A stretch of DNA of 64,000 nucleotides from Mesocentrotus franciscanus (lineage: Eukaryota > Echinodermata > Echinoidea > Camarodonta > Strongylocentrotidae): positions 18,258,751 through 18,322,750 of the forward strand of contig CP137682.1 in the NCBI GenBank assembly GCA_037976565.1. The letters are read 5' to 3'. A program made the position numbers and the translations under genes. The stretch's first letter is position 1; every line of letters begins with the position of its first letter. Positions 1-13,640 of this stretch are shown here, piece after piece. The notes under the pieces were generated by a model that was given only the letters and a program-made list of their open reading frames with translations, ran no database searches and was not told the DNA's origin.

Positions 1-1000
1 GCGAGTGTTGGACGCTTAATTTGCCGAACTCTATAACTTCAAAAAAAAATTCTCGTTTTTTTTTGTTCATTCTTTTTCATCTTCCTTCTCTCTTTCTTTC
101 TTTCTTTCTTTTATTCTTTCTTTCCAGGGTTTTTCTGTTTATCTACGAAATGGCACTGAAATGACTCTTATTACTTGTTATATTACTATTATTTGCATTA
201 CTGCCAAGATATACCTCATACATGTATAATGAAAACAAAGGCATTTTTTAAATTGTGGTATTGATAAAGGGTGCAGTTGTTGTTCCTTATTTGACAGTAT
301 TATGTCTAATTATTTTACATTCACATTACTTAGAATTAATGAAATTATATATATTTAACTAGGGATTGGACTTCTTTTCGTTTACTTTTGCCTCATGAAA
401 TTTACACACACATCTCCATTACTCTGCAGAGCATTTCTTTAATTCAGTCATCCTATATTAAAAGCATTATAAATTAATGGCATACAACTAAAAGCCCAAA
501 CGAAATTAAATTATTAGAAGCGTTGAGTTGCCCTTTAAGGATGAACCGAATGAGATATAACAGCATGAATACGAATGAGTTGGTTACCATTGACATCCAA
601 GAGAGCGTCTGCTCTAGACTTGGTGAATGAAATAAAATATTTTCCCATGAAATAAAGAAATTAACGATAGATGACGCTCTTTGTAAAAAATTGTTGGGAG
701 AAGCCGAATAAAAACATGACTGAGCGATGGCGTATCATCCCGGTAGACTAACAGTCCTCGAGATCCACTGCATGGAGAGATATACAAGTAAGAAACTTTA
801 AAAATATGAATGAGATAAAAGAAGACAAAGGAAGCAGATAAAAGAAAAAGAAAAGCAAAGAAGTTCATCAAGTAAAAATCACAGAAAAGTGAAGAAATAA
901 AAAGAGAAACGCAAAGAATGCATGAAAACAGATTTTTTAAAAAGAATTAACATTTCATTTCAAACAAGAGTTAAATTGCAATGGAAATACTCTTATCAGG
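1..1000. other. no gene recognised
   Basis: A+T-rich sequence with a short CT-rich tract near 85-125. Only short ORFs without recognisable domains occur on either strand. Confidence 0.5.
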
Positions 1001-1189
1001 CTTATAACGAATTTCGTGCCGGGTTGGTGTCTAGAGGGTACTCTCGAGGTCCTTTTCCTCGTAATTCCATTTTTTAAATGTATTTAGTTGCATTTTTCTC
1101 TCTCATACTTGTATCTTTTTCATAAATTTGTAAAATTCTATGTATTTTTTAATTTGTATGAAATTGCATTTTATCTGTTGAAATTGTGT

Positions 1190-1240
1190 TTTAATGATGT
1201 TATGAAAATAAATGAACTAAACTGAACTGAACTGAAATGT
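1190..1240 (+). repeat. LINE-like 3' tail
   Basis: An AATAAA is followed by repeated AACTG units, the arrangement seen at 3' ends of L2/CR1-type non-LTR retrotransposons. No coding part is recognisable upstream, so this is at most a truncated copy. Confidence 0.4.
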
Positions 1241-1774
1241 CAAATACAATTAAAAAGCATCATACTATCTGGGCCAAACAATTTCCCACATGTTAGTGCA
1301 AATGCAGGTAAGTTAGGAATTGTTGCTATTCAGTGCCTTCTCACTTGGTCAAATCTTTACATTTTCTTTTTTGAAATCCAAGGCATTTCATAAATATTCT
1401 TCAAATTTTCTTTAAATTGTGATAGTCCAAAATTATTAATACACCTACTATTTATTCTCAACCGATCTGAATATGGGCTACAGAGAGATGTATGTCGAAA
1501 TGTAAAATTGCACCACGCAACGTTATACCCAGTACAGTCATGTAAGCCTTTAATCATTTCTTGCGATAGCATCAGAAATATGGAGCTGGGGTCAAATAAA
1601 CACAACACTTGACATTCACCTTGTACTCGAAGAGGAACACCAATGAGATGATATGTTCACACGAGTGTCGTATTGCCAGTGACATGAAATAGATGATGTT
1701 TCATCAATGGAATGTGGTTGATAAGCATGTTGAACCCGTACCACCACCTTTCACTAATCAACACGAGGGGAAGC

Positions 1775-2110
1775 AAGAGGAAGAGAGGGTGAGAGGGAGG
1801 GAGGGAGGGAGAGAGAGAAACAGAGAGAGAGAGAGAGAGAGCGAGGGGGATCGGTTGGGGAGGAAAACAGATTTAAAGAAATAGAAAGAGAGACGAATTA
1901 AAAGAGATGGGGAAAGAGAAGAGAGAGAGAGAGGGAGAGAAAGAGAAAGAGACTAATACAATAGAGGGAGCTGAGTTCGAGACAGCAAAAAAAGAAAAGA
2001 AATAAAAAAGAGAGACAAAATGAGAGAGACAGAATGAAGGAGAGAGACAGAATGAGAGAAGGAGAGAGAGAGAGAGAAAAGAGAGAGAGAGAGAGAGAGA
2101 AAGGGGGTAG
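1775..2110. repeat. GA-rich microsatellite
   Basis: Long interrupted (GA)n/(GGGA)n tract on the plus strand. It produces the long Ser/Leu-rich minus-strand ORFs here, which are not genes. A short GTTTCGGTCTCTC repeat of three to four copies follows at 2170-2210. Confidence 0.9.
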
Positions 2111-2229
2111 CGGGAAAAAATTGTAAGACGAAGATGACACGATCGTCTCCTGCACCCCCTCCCTCTCTCTCGTTTCGGTCTCTCGTTTCGGTCTCTCGTT
2201 TCGGTCTCTCGCATTTCATGAACGCCATA

Positions 2230-3759
2230 AGACTAGACCCGTCCTAAATCTGGAATCACGCTACTGACTTCTTGTACAGCTATTTGTCTCCTTGTTTTCT
2301 TTTGCTATGATGTGTAGGAATTAATATCCCCTCGGTCTATATCCCCTGGATGCCGCTTAGTCAAATTTCTGACCCAGCAGACGATCACTTAGCTCGGTCG
2401 TGAGAAAAAAGGCGCGTTTTTGTGGAGAATACCCTTACACGGCAGCATTTCAACAAATTTAAGCACGGTAGGTGACACACACAAACAGGAGTCAAATTCA
2501 CAACCACGTTCTCATGATATAGACCTATATTTTCATCATCCACTCGTGTCAGAGGGGAGTTGCTTGAGTTAGACCCCCAAAAAAAAAAAAAAAACAGGAA
2601 GAAAATGTGTGGGTTAGGGAGGGTGGGTGTTTTTGTCTGTACGCGTAGTTTTTTCTTCTTCTTCTTTTAGATAGAAACACAGAAAATTGCATAGAACTTT
2701 TCTTTTTGTTTTTTTAATGAAAATTGCATAGAACTTCGCAGTTAATATTAAGTTTTAAAAGGGCAATGTAATTGGGTGCACTGTGCATTCAGATGTTTAA
2801 AATATGTTTTTGAAATGCTTTACTCGAAAGTTTCAGGCAAATTCAATCGATGCTTGATGTCCAAGCACTGGTTGAATATTCCTGTTAGTTCCAAGAAAAT
2901 TGAACTGATTCTTTATAATAATGTCAACGATAGGTATGTGACGTATCTAAGAACGAAAAGAAAATTATGTTTTATTACTTAACATGCTTCAAAAAGGTTA
3001 ACAGTAGGAACACATTTCAAAACACAAACACGAACAAAAACTTTTTTGTTTTAAATCAACTTGGGGCTGGTATTCTTTCCATTCTCTACACACAGAGTTT
3101 GTATATGACTCAGCTATCAGAACATTGTTTCCAACTTGGCGAGCTCCGACATGCCGATTCGTGCGCTGTCAAATTATATTTGAGTTGGGCGATAATTTGC
3201 TACCTGCTGACACTCTGCTCGCATACGATGCTGGAACCTGATACATGCTATTATACTGCTCTTACCTTACCTCTCCCTATAACTAAGCATTGTATGAAAG
3301 TAACAGGTACCTGAGATTGGCTACGAATGGTGGTTAACAAGTTAATGAATCACATATCGCTGACATTCCAAATCTATTAACCACCCTGTGATATCTGATT
3401 GTTAGATTTTCCCATGCAATACTAGGCTCGTTCCCTCGTTTACCAATATCACTTTATCAAAATAAAGTTAGTCAACCTTTTGTGTCTGTAATTGGCGCAC
3501 GAGGTCGCTTTAAATTCATAAATTGGTGATAATTTTTCCGAATCTAAGTATAAAGAGGCTTGGGCGAAATATCAACAATTTCTACGGCAAATTTGATTAA
3601 TTCCAGGGTGCATGCACATATTTTCGAATTTCGAATCTTCGTGTGTACATTTCTTTTCTTTTCGTTGAAAAGTTGACAACATGAAACGTGAGCTACATGC
3701 TGCCTTAGATTTGATAACTCTTTTTATTCTCCCTCTAACGTGCAACCTGAAATGCACTA
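2230..3759. other. no gene recognised
   Basis: Anonymous A+T-rich sequence with a poly-A run near 2580. Two ORFs at 2776-2982 and 2967-3314 show no recognisable domain or codon bias and are not called. Confidence 0.45.
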
Positions 3760-4250
3760 TTAAATGCAATTAGCAGCCGTATATTTTATGTAGAAAGAGA
3801 TTAAAGATAAAGACCAGTTCTGGCCATGCGATTGAATTGTGAAATTAACGTTGTGGAATCGATCAGAAAAGGTGATCATCTAGCATATAAGTATTGGTGT
3901 GTACTGCAAGGTTCTGGAATCATCAAAATGATAAGAAATTTGGCCCAGTCTTGGTAAAGTTACAAGCACTGTACACAGAAAGATGTATATGGGACTACGC
4001 GACCACGTGCGCGATATCTATTTGGTCCCAATAGATATAATAATTTACCAAATAATCCATTAGTAGGCGGTTTCCCGACTTTCCGGCAAAATTTGTATCA
4101 TCAATCATCACGTATTAGTCAAAACATATTCTTTCACATGATTGGTAATGAGAGCTTCCATTTCATTTTTTGAGAGAGGGGCGTTTCCAAAACTGGTCTA
4201 TACCTTTAAATGCAATTAGCAGCCGTATATTTTATGTAGTAAGAGATTAA
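3760..4250 (-). mobile_element. TTAA-flanked MITE, family A (copy 1), with 45-bp flanking repeats
   Basis: The element occupies 3805-4205 between TTAA at 3801-3804 and 4206-4209. Terminal inverted repeats read AGATAAAGACCAGTTCTGG and, from the other end, AGGTATAGACCAGTTTTGG. The interior matches the copies at 9687 and 49917 in reverse orientation. A TTAA target suggests mobilisation by a piggyBac- or Kolobok-type transposase; no transposase is encoded. The flanks 3760-3804 and 4206-4250 are near-identical 45-bp direct repeats, much longer than the expected 4-bp target duplication. Confidence 0.85.
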
Positions 4251-4659
4251 CAGGTATTACCACTTCTAGGGTGCATTTTAATTATTATTTTTTATTTGCT
4301 AAACAGGGATATATTTGTTTGGGTGTTGTGTTTGAAATATGAATTTTTATATACTTTCAGACTGTAGTGAAAAAAAAAAGCCAAACGAAAGATTGGAGGG
4401 GAAAGGATCTCAGCATACATCCATCTTATTAAAGATAATCGCAAAAAGAATTTACATTTTTACTTTAAAATGTTTAAACTAATTATATATTATTGTTAAC
4501 TTGTTATTTTTACATAAAATAAATATGAATTCTCGAGCACCATGCACCTGTAGAAGTATGCCTAACATCATCAGGTTCCCACGTGTGGTTAAAAAACCAA
4601 ACATCCAAACTTTCTCACCATTCTCTTATTCTTTGGGGATCTTGATATTCTTTTCCATT

Positions 4660-4782
4660 TGGTCTCTCTCTCTCTCTCTGCCTCTCTATCTCTCTATCTA
4701 TCTCTCTTCCCCCTCTCTCTCTCTCTCCCTCTCTCTCTCTCTCCCTCTTCTCCCTCTTCTCTCTCTCTCTCTCTCTCTCACT
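4660..4782. repeat. CT microsatellite
   Basis: Interrupted (CT)n tract producing Ser/Leu-rich ORFs that are not genes. Confidence 0.9.
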
Positions 4783-4799
4783 GCTCACTCACGTTCACA

Positions 4800-7220
4800 G
4801 GTCGCACGCCGTCACAACGGTATACACTTTTTGTATTGTCGGTAGGTGACGTTTAATCTGTCACTCTCATTACCTCTCTTCATTCATCAAGAAAAGGTAA
4901 GAAGAAAAAAAATGGAATAATAGTCTCACAATACAGACCCTACATTTAACGAGACAGGTGCATGACATAAGAAGGGCATCGATGTGATTTGATCATTTTT
5001 TTTATCGACCAAGATAGTATTGCAGCTTAAAGTTTATGTGTTTTGAATTTACAGATTATAACGACTATTCATAATAGACAAAAATGAAAATGTCCTAAAT
5101 TTTGAGCTCATTGATAATACGAAATTCATGGAAATTAAATAGATGTATTTCAGATCTATAAAATTAGTTCAGGTAATGAAAAATCTAAATTTGTTGTAAT
5201 GATTGATTTGTTTTACCTGGTGATTTGAAGTGGACTTGTTGGCCCATATATACTTGAAGAATATTTTATTGAAAGAAAAGAGCACATATTAACATGACTA
5301 AGTACTTTTATGTGTATGGATTCGATTGGACATATATTACAGCGTGCATTCTATAACGAATATATGAGTTTTACATATGAGTTACTAGTCAGAATGAGAT
5401 ATAAAATAATCGTATCCCTAAATACTACGGCACCATTACCTTATTCCGCTTAACCAGTGTTTTTGTGTCGTTTTAGTTTGTTGTATTTTTGGATTTGCCT
5501 TATATTAATATTTTGATTAACGATTTTGTGATATACATGTAATATTCGAATGGTTAGGATTGCTTTGACGTTGAATTTGGTCTACGAATATAGACTACAC
5601 TAGTGAAGACGGTTAAGGGGGTATTTCTCAGTCTCTTTGTTATCAAGCCATGTAGTCGCGTGGTTCGTTGTTTACCTTTTCTATTCTTATTCTTAATCAC
5701 ACCTTTTCTCTCTTGCCTTAGTTTTTTTTCCTAGCTCGTGGAAAGAGAGAATGTCCTGTTTCCCACGCACCTTGCTCAAAGTTTGTATAGAATCATGAAC
5801 AGGTTCCTGGGAAAATTGGATAGTTTTGATTTGTTGGGGGTACGTCCGTTAAGTTGAAGCGCCAACGTCGTCACTTAAAGAGCGCCAGGCATCATCGCAA
5901 GTTTTCTGACGTTACACCCGCTTTTTTAATGAAAAAAAAAATCATATGCTTTTTCTCGCGATGGATGTAACTGATTGTAAACATATATACTTTTGTTAAA
6001 ATATGTATCTTTTTATTTAGTTATAAGATTGTGTAAATTAAATATTTTAATGATTTGCTTGTTGTCATTGTACATGATCTTATAAGGCCACATGAAGAAT
6101 TTTAATTTGCATTTTGTAATTAGCCTCAAGTCCTAAGTGATTAGAGATTTACAAGTCTATCTTTCATGCCTGTCAAAATGTTTGCTTATTATTTCGGTTT
6201 TATTTTGGTAAATGACGATCCCCTCTAGCCTGTTGTAATTCTAATTTTCAGAATACTCATGACATGACATGGAAATGGCAAGGATAAATAATATATTTTA
6301 ATTACTTCCTCATTTTATATACACAACTAATGAGAAATGGAACGATTAATGCTCCTAGCGAGTGAAATGGATTCTAAATACCATTTTGAATGTCAGAGGA
6401 ATTAAATAAATTTGAAGTAAAAAACTATAACAATTTATTTCATATTATGGAAACCCTGGACCATTCTAAACCTCAAGGAAGAACAGAGCCTCTGAATAGA
6501 GCAATCCAGCCGTCTTCTTTTATAATAAATATACATTTGTATGTGTATGAATTTAAATATTAAACACATTGAATAATGAAGCTCCGTACAAGAATGATCA
6601 TTTTTACAAATTTTCGCTAAAAGGGCTTCATCGTTTATTGTGTTTTTGCGTGTTTACAAACTCCTAGCTGAACTCAATACTTTCTCCTATTTGTTTTTCT
6701 TTAACGAAAATTATTTAAAAAACACCAAAACCTAACAAAATAAAACTCCCAGAAGTCATTTTTTCCACTAAAATCCATCAAACTAATTTAAAAGAAATAA
6801 CAGACACATCATTTTTCAAAGTTTATAAAGACAATTCAATGTTGCATTACAGGCATAGAGAACCAAAACAAAAATAGTACTACTCGTGATATAGGCCTAT
6901 AGAAAACGAAGCTGACATGGATATTAAGCGACCCAAGATGAACATCAGAAGGTTGCGAAACATTTTCGAAGAGAGGCAAGGGCTCCCTTTAACCCATTTA
7001 AAAAGGTACTTCATCTCTTGTTTCTTTCTCTTTCATTCTCTTTGGCATTCGGACAAAGTGAGAAAAGTTCACGAAATGGTGCTACCTTTTCGCGCCTAGC
7101 TCATTCATGGCAGCTGATTTTGACGCGCGTAAAGTTTATTGAAAAAGTACTCCCTTCTTTGCCTTCCCGTTGGACATCGGCCAAGGTACTGTTGTGGGAA
7201 CGTATTACTGAAAGGGTGTG
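4800..7220. other. no gene recognised
   Basis: A+T-rich anonymous sequence. Short ORFs at 6917-7221 lack domain signatures. Confidence 0.45.
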
Positions 7221-7224
7221 ATAG

Positions 7225-7495
7225 GTGGGAGAGTAAGAGATAGATGAAGACAGACAGACACACAGAGATCGAGAGAGGGAGAATAGAAAGAAAGGAAGAG
7301 AGAGAAAGAGAAAGAGGGAGAACAAAAAAAAAATAAAGTGTTATATAGGGAAAGTAAATGAGGTAGAAAGGGAAAGCAATAGAGAGAAAGAGATAGAGAG
7401 AGAGAGAGGGAGAGAACGAGAACAGAGAATGGAACAGAGAGAAAGTAAATGAGGTAGAAAGGGAAAGCGATAGAGAAAGAGATAGAGAGAGAACA
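7225..7495. repeat. GA-rich microsatellite with internal duplication
   Basis: A (GA)n-rich tract. A segment containing AAAGTAAATGAGGTAGAAAG near 7349 recurs near 7442, so the tract grew partly by duplication of a longer block. Confidence 0.85.
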
Positions 7496-7499
7496 AGTA

Positions 7500-8340
7500 A
7501 TAAATTGTGTTTTCAAATATTAAGGTAAAACTAGAAATCGTATAAAAAGTAATTATTTTTTATAAACTCGATCCATGTATTTTAAACTTTTTTTAACTTA
7601 AAAAATAAACAACCTTAAACAATAAATGTTCACCGTTAGTTGTCACAATGGAATTCACTTTCTCCTCTGTGAAAAATGGCGCAAAGTGGAAAACTCTCTC
7701 TCTAAGTCATGACCTATTCTAACTAAATTCTTCCATTCCGTTCTACAATTCAAAAATCCAACCCCCAAAAAGTAATACCAAAGATATCAAATTCTGCCTA
7801 TCTTTGGTCCATGACTCATGGTCGTGAGAAAGGAGTTGAATTTTTGTACAGCAGGTGTATAAGCGTGTATGCATTCATTTCAGCTATTATTGAACCCGGT
7901 ATACTATTAACAATAAGTAAATACCCCTTTAGCATTTCCGCATTCTTATAAATGTACATTTTCGTCGCTGGTATCAGTTTTTCCCACGTGCGCGAAGTGC
8001 GAGTTTCTTTTCTTTCTGCTTTGTTTTCACCTTTTTCCCTATCAAGTAAAAGCCACTTGCTCTCTCTTTCTTTTTAAGCTATTTCATCTTTAAGTATTTG
8101 CTTTTAATATTCATTTTCGCAACTGATTGAGTGATTCCCATTTGAATTATTTCAATGTATCTGAATTTTGGAGTTGTATCATTTGGTAACTATTTTTGTA
8201 TGAACAGATATTCTTTAATCTTACATTTAACCGGGAACATTAAAGAAAACGAAGACATTCTGATTAAAATTACAGAATACGAAATTAAAAAGCGGGAGAA
8301 AATAAACAAGACAAGAAAAGGAGTGGGAGGAAAGAGGAAT
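7500..8340. other. no gene recognised
   Basis: Anonymous A+T-rich sequence; no supported ORF, RNA gene or transposon end seen. Confidence 0.4.
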
Positions 8341-8344
8341 AGAG

Positions 8345-8466
8345 TGAGATAGAGAGAGGGAAGAGGAAGGGACAAAGAAACAGAAGGAAAGAGAAGAGAG
8401 AACGAGATAGAGAGGGAGAGACGGAAAGAGAGAGAGAGAGGGGGAGGGGGAGAGAAAGAGAGAAAA
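8345..8466. repeat. GA-rich microsatellite
   Basis: Interrupted (GA)n tract; the minus-strand Ser/Leu ORFs across it are artefacts. Confidence 0.85.
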
Positions 8467-9111
8467 CGAAAATGACAAAAATGGGTTATTCAAACTACAG
8501 TTGAACGTGAAGTGGTTTGCAACCTTTTCTCAAGTTTAATTGAAAGAAAATTTCGAGGGGTTGTTCCTCCTTTGTAATGCAACGAAAAATTATTAACCCA
8601 GTTTTAGAAAAACTGTTATTGTACCCTAGTAGTCCATATACGATTATCAGGAAGGTATTCCGTGAACAAACGAAACGTCATGTCATGTCTAAGGAAACTG
8701 ATTTATCCGAGTGACAAGCTGACTCGATGAATATTTCGACTCGAATACGGGGTCATTCCTTGATATATATTGAAAAAAAAAGTATAGGCAAGAGGATTAG
8801 GTCAAGAAAAAGAGTTTAAAGTTATAAGGGTATAAAAAGGGATACAAAAATACTGCATGGATGACGAAATCTGATAAATAAAAGTGATATTATAATGAAC
8901 TCCCCCTGCCCCCAAAAGGGAGAAAATGCTGCAGTTTGGGATTTTGGGAAGAAACATGACGATAGATTATGATAAAGAGAAAAAAACAAGGTAAAAACAA
9001 GTACATTGGAAGAGTGAGAAAGTGTGTTTGAGAGTGCGTGTGTGTTTTTGAAAGAAATAAAAACAGTGAGAAGCAAAAGACGGAGAGCGAGCTTAGGGAG
9101 AAAGAGAGAGT

Positions 9112-9245
9112 AATCATCATCATCATTATCATTATTATCATTGTTATTTGTTTTATTTTTAAAAAACCATTATTATTATTATTATTATTATGATTATTAT
9201 TATCATTATTGTTTTAGTTGTTATAACACACTTTATTATTATTTT
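9112..9245. repeat. ATC/ATT microsatellite
   Basis: Runs of (ATC)n then (ATT)n. Confidence 0.85.
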
Positions 9246-9682
9246 TTAAACTGACGTTGTTTGTATATGAAGAATGACAGCAATATACGTATGGTACCAA
9301 AATAATACTTTTCTGTCGTTCCTACTGGGACGATTTTCTGTATTTGCCATTCCAATGGTCATACATGTATTAGTAATTTGCAAGTCACAATGATCTTTAA
9401 TTTCTAAATTGCGAACGTTACCGAAGACCTGAAAGGTATAAGATATGTCTCTCAGCTGTTCAACTTCTAAATCCATGCAGGTATTTAAATCAGAAATCTC
9501 ATTCTAATATTATAACGCAGAAATAATTGCTTGCTACTTTTAGTATTGCTGGTCAGACAAACTTCATAAATCTTGAAGGTGTCAACAGAACTTGCTTTGA
9601 AAAAATGTGAAAACAACAAGACCTGGTCCATAGGCCTACATAGCGAAAAGGGAGAAGAATATTCATTAGTTGGTCACGATAG

Positions 9683-10088
9683 TTAAAGGTAAAGACCAGT
9701 TTTGGAAACGCCCCTCTCTCAAAAAAATGAAATGGAAGCTCTCATTAACAATCATGTTAAAGAATATGTTTTGACTAATACGTGATGATACAAATTTTGC
9801 CGGGAAAGTCGGGAAACCGCCTACTAATTGATATATTTGGTAAATTATTATATCTATTGGGACCAAATAGATATCGCGCACGTGGTCGCATAGTCCCATA
9901 TACATCTTTCTGTGTACAGTGCTTGTAACTTTACCAAGACTGGGCCAAATTTCTTATCATTTTGATGATTCCAGAACCTTGCAGTACACACCAATACTTA
10001 TATGGTAGATGATCAACCTTTTCTGATCGATTCCACAACGTTTCTTTCACAATGCAATCGCATGACCAGAACTGGTCTTTATCTTTAA
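9683..10088 (+). mobile_element. TTAA-flanked MITE, family A (copy 2)
   Basis: TTAA at 9683-9686 and 10085-10088 flank a 398-bp element. Its ends are AGGTAAAGACCAGTTTTGG and, inverted, AGATAAAGACCAGTTCTGG. The interior closely matches 49917-50303 and the reverse complement of 3805-4205. There is no coding capacity, so it is non-autonomous. Confidence 0.9.
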
Positions 10089-10099
10089 GAAGCAATTAA

Positions 10100-10940
10100 A
10101 GTGAAATTTTAAATGGCGCCATGAAACTTCATCTTTAAAATATCCGAACGTTCCTCCCAGCACAAAAAAATAACAACAAATAAAACCTTCAAATTGGTTC
10201 ATTAGATGGTTAATGGAGAATGGTGCATTCGATTTGTTTGGTCATTTATTAGACTTAGGTTTATAGGGAGTCTCGGTTGACCGATAGTCCACATCAAAGG
10301 GAGTATGACATCAGAACTATTTATATGTATACTGTAGGAGAAGCCCCCAAATGTCTGTCCCATGGGTCTTCGATAGTAAAGTATTTCAGTGTCAGTTTTT
10401 TCGCTTAGCATAAGCATAAATTTCTATTTAAAATGAAAATTCTAAAGGTAATATTTTACCTTTTTGACGGTGCCATAAAGCTAGTTAACTTGTTTATTAA
10501 ACTGTCATAGAATTAAGTTTTGAGAAGAAAAAAAGAACAACGTTCGGTCTTAGAATAAAGAATTAAAGCAACAACGATGTTTAATTTGTAAAGCTTTAAG
10601 TATATCTCAAAAATAAAAATCGAAAAAAAAAAAACAGATCAAATCAAGTCAACCATTTTATATATTGAAATAGTGTAAAAAAATTAAAAAAAACTTTAAT
10701 GTGAAGCAGGTTTTTATCTCTTATTAAGTATGATAATTTGGTGTTCTATTTTAAAGAATGTTTTTCGTCATGGACAAAATTACCGTTCATATAGCAACGT
10801 GGATGGATCTCCTATAATTTCATTATAAAGTTTAATTCAAAAACAGAAATGTAATTTAATTGGTCTGATCTTGTTGCTGTTGTTGTTGTTGTTTTTGTTG
10901 ATGCAATTTTCGATGACCTATTATAGGAAGGTTATTACAA
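10100..10940. other. no gene recognised
   Basis: Anonymous sequence with short poly-A runs and a GTT microsatellite near 10870-10900. Confidence 0.4.
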
Positions 10941-10944
10941 ACTT

Positions 10945-11130
10945 TTTGAATTGAATGGTTTATTGAGAATACTGAAAATGGCAGCCAAATAGGGCTGAAT
11001 TACATTCAGTTTACAATAAAAGCCCATGAAATACATAGCAATATAAACACAATTATGACATAACGCTTGCCAGAATACATTCATAACATTAATAAGATAT
11101 GATATTATAACAAAAACTAAGTATGACCAA
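10945..11130 (-). repeat. LINE 3' end fragment
   Basis: Read on the minus strand, this ends with AATAAACC followed by ATTCAATTCAA, like the short-repeat tails of L2/CR1-type LINEs. No reverse transcriptase is present. Confidence 0.35.
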
Positions 11131-11149
11131 CATTATTCTCAAAGTTGAA

Positions 11150-13300
11150 ACTTGTAGTGGAGCATCGAAATGAAAGTACACGTTTGTCCTATGTTGCAGG
11201 CAGATGATAAGAGCGTGCCGTTCTTAAAATACGCATTGATTGGAAGGGGATTGTAGGATAGAGGACTTAAAACTTTGAAAGTATTACTGGCGATACCTGT
11301 CAACCATCATCCGTCACGCTCCTTGCAATTCTGTTTGTGTTTATGAAAGGATTAGGATTAAAATAGGAAAGGGATTAAAAGCAATGAAGACCAATTAGAT
11401 CCCCTCTACCGGTTCGTATAGCAATCGAGGGGGATTAGAAATCCTGCAAGGTTACCCCAATTATAAAATCTTTACCGGAAACAAGTTCGTTTGGATAGAA
11501 CTCGTAGGGAGCCGCAAAGTTTCGAGAAGTGATAAATTACTAGTCAACTATTTTTACCATGCACTTCTACTACTTCTACTTCTGCTGCTAATTCCCCTGC
11601 TACTGCCATAACCATCACACCTAATTAGTAAATCAGTCAGGTCAAACTGCCACATTATTCAGTACAAATGTAGACTTGTAGAGTATAGTTTGTGAGTTGC
11701 GGGTGTAGGTGAGTGGGTTGGTGGGTAGGGCTAGGGGGACTATCATAGTGATATGGAGACAAAACGTAGAACATAACTGGTGTTGAAGATAATTTTTCCT
11801 ACTTCTCAAAGGTACAAAATGATAATATATGGACAAAAGACACACTTTCCGTTATATCACTAAACGGGTTTAAATGTATTTTTTTTTGTTGATACACTGG
11901 TGCGACAAATGACGTAACTATTAACTATTTTTAAAGTGCCCTTTTACCCCCTGCTTCTGCTTTCGCTGCTACTGCGAATGCCTCAAATATTGACTAATAA
12001 ATCGGCTTTATGACCAACTCCTGAAATTGTTCCGCTCCCTATAACACTAACCAACTTCTTGAACCCTGGACTTTACACTACACAAAACCCTAATCCTAAA
12101 CCTAACCTAAAACCCAATTGTGACTCTAGCCCCAATCCTATACTTTTTGACGAAATAAAGCTAGAAGCATCAGCATGATCAGTAAATGACGTCAAATTGC
12201 TAGCTACATTAAGAGGTACAGCTATAATTTGTAAAGCATATTTCCCTGTTTGTGTGTGTGTGTGCGTGTGTGCGTGTGTGTAGGATGGGATCATCATTGT
12301 GTCGGTTTGGCGACAAGATGTAGACAACAAAAATTGTCGTTGAAACATACAATATGATGTAGTGATGCTATCTTTCATCAGTACATTTTGAAGATACTGT
12401 ATAGATGTCCTTTTCTTCGCCTTTATATTTTTAATCTTTTCGATAATTCCCAACAATAATTCAAAGTAGATATGCATATCAATGGCAAAAGGTGGCTATC
12501 CGTGACAAACGCCATGCAGTGTGCATTTTCAAACTAGCCCGAAAAAAAGATAGTACTGTAGATTTCATACTCCCTCTCTCTTTTTAGAATTTCTTCGTGT
12601 GTTTTTTCTTCTTGTTATTTCCCTGTTTTAGCTCACCTCGTATTTATCTCGCCTTTAAAGATCTACTTTAATACTCATTGTATTCTAACTGTAATCATTT
12701 CGATTATGAGACTCCATAATCCCTGAAAAAGTGAGACTGGGAAGATTCTCTTTTGACATAAATCATTTAAAGAGCCTAACCGAAGACGGATCATATTGAC
12801 ATCTGATAGGACTATAGAGCTGAAATCACCAGACTAACATCCAATTATAGTCATAATCCTTTCTTATGGTATAGTATAGCCCTTGCAGAGATCTCCGAAG
12901 AAAAAAAGAATTTAGGCTTAAACTTTGTAAATGAGACAATAAAGCAAAGATTTTAAGAATTTAGACTATGTAGTTGATAGGAACTGAGAAGTAACCACTG
13001 CTGCACTTTGAGAAAAAAAAGATACAATCCAGTACGTGACAAAAGTTCTGTCGGAACGTTTTCCGGACATTTAATCGTCGTGCTGGGACTGTATAGTTCG
13101 AAACGAAGAAGGGGGAGATTTGATAATCCTGCTTCAAAGTAAGGAAAGAATAATATATTAAAGACATTACCTGCCCTGCCGCAATGTACATCCTTACTTA
13201 TCAAGGTAACACCTAATATTTCGACAGGGTAGTTTAATTCATCAATTAGTATAAGAAAAAAGTCAAGGAATATCTGAATGATTTAAGCAAAGTGATTAAC
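11150..13300. other. no gene recognised; TG and telomere-like tracts
   Basis: Contains a (TG)n tract at about 12250-12283 and a degenerate run resembling CCCTAA units at 12081-12115. No gene or transposon boundary could be supported. Confidence 0.4.
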
Positions 13301-13309
13301 GTTTTCTAT

Positions 13310-13345
13310 GAAAAAAATAAATTTCAATTTCAATTAAATCTAAAG
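13310..13345 (+). repeat. LINE-like 3' tail
   Basis: AATAAA followed by TTTCAA repeat units, a possible 3' tail of an L2/CR1-type element; nothing else of it is visible. Confidence 0.25.
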
Positions 13346-13544
13346 AAATAATTTCAAAAGAATAATTGAAATTCTTACCTCCCATTCGTGTTATGAGTAC
13401 AATCTTGACTCTAATGACCTTTAGACCATTTTGTTGAGTGGAAGAAAATACCCTTTTTTAATTAAAAAAAACTGTCATGAGGCAGTTTATATGAATTCTC
13501 TGAATAATAACAGAAAACTCCGGCTACGAGAATGACTATCAAAA

Positions 13545-13640
13545 CAAACACAAAAACAAACAAACAAGCAAGCAAGCAAAAAGAATATTATACATACCAA
13601 CGCACACACACATCCACACGCGCACACACACACGTATCAA
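13545..13640. repeat. CAAA/CAAG and CA microsatellites
   Basis: (CAAA)n and (CAAG)n followed by a (CA)n-rich tract. Confidence 0.8.

Noticed and set aside
1873..2228. Long Ser/Leu-rich minus-strand ORFs, also at 4501-4856, 7101-7516, 8190-8493, 28341-28868, 29902-30355, 34796-35340 and 63300-63546
   Set aside because: They are translations of GA/CT microsatellites, open in several frames at once.
2776..3314. Two overlapping ORFs as small genes
   Set aside because: No domain, no splice or codon evidence, overlapping frames in A+T-rich sequence.
12081..12115. Telomere-like CCCTAA run
   Set aside because: Short, degenerate and interstitial; no reason to infer a telomere or fusion point.
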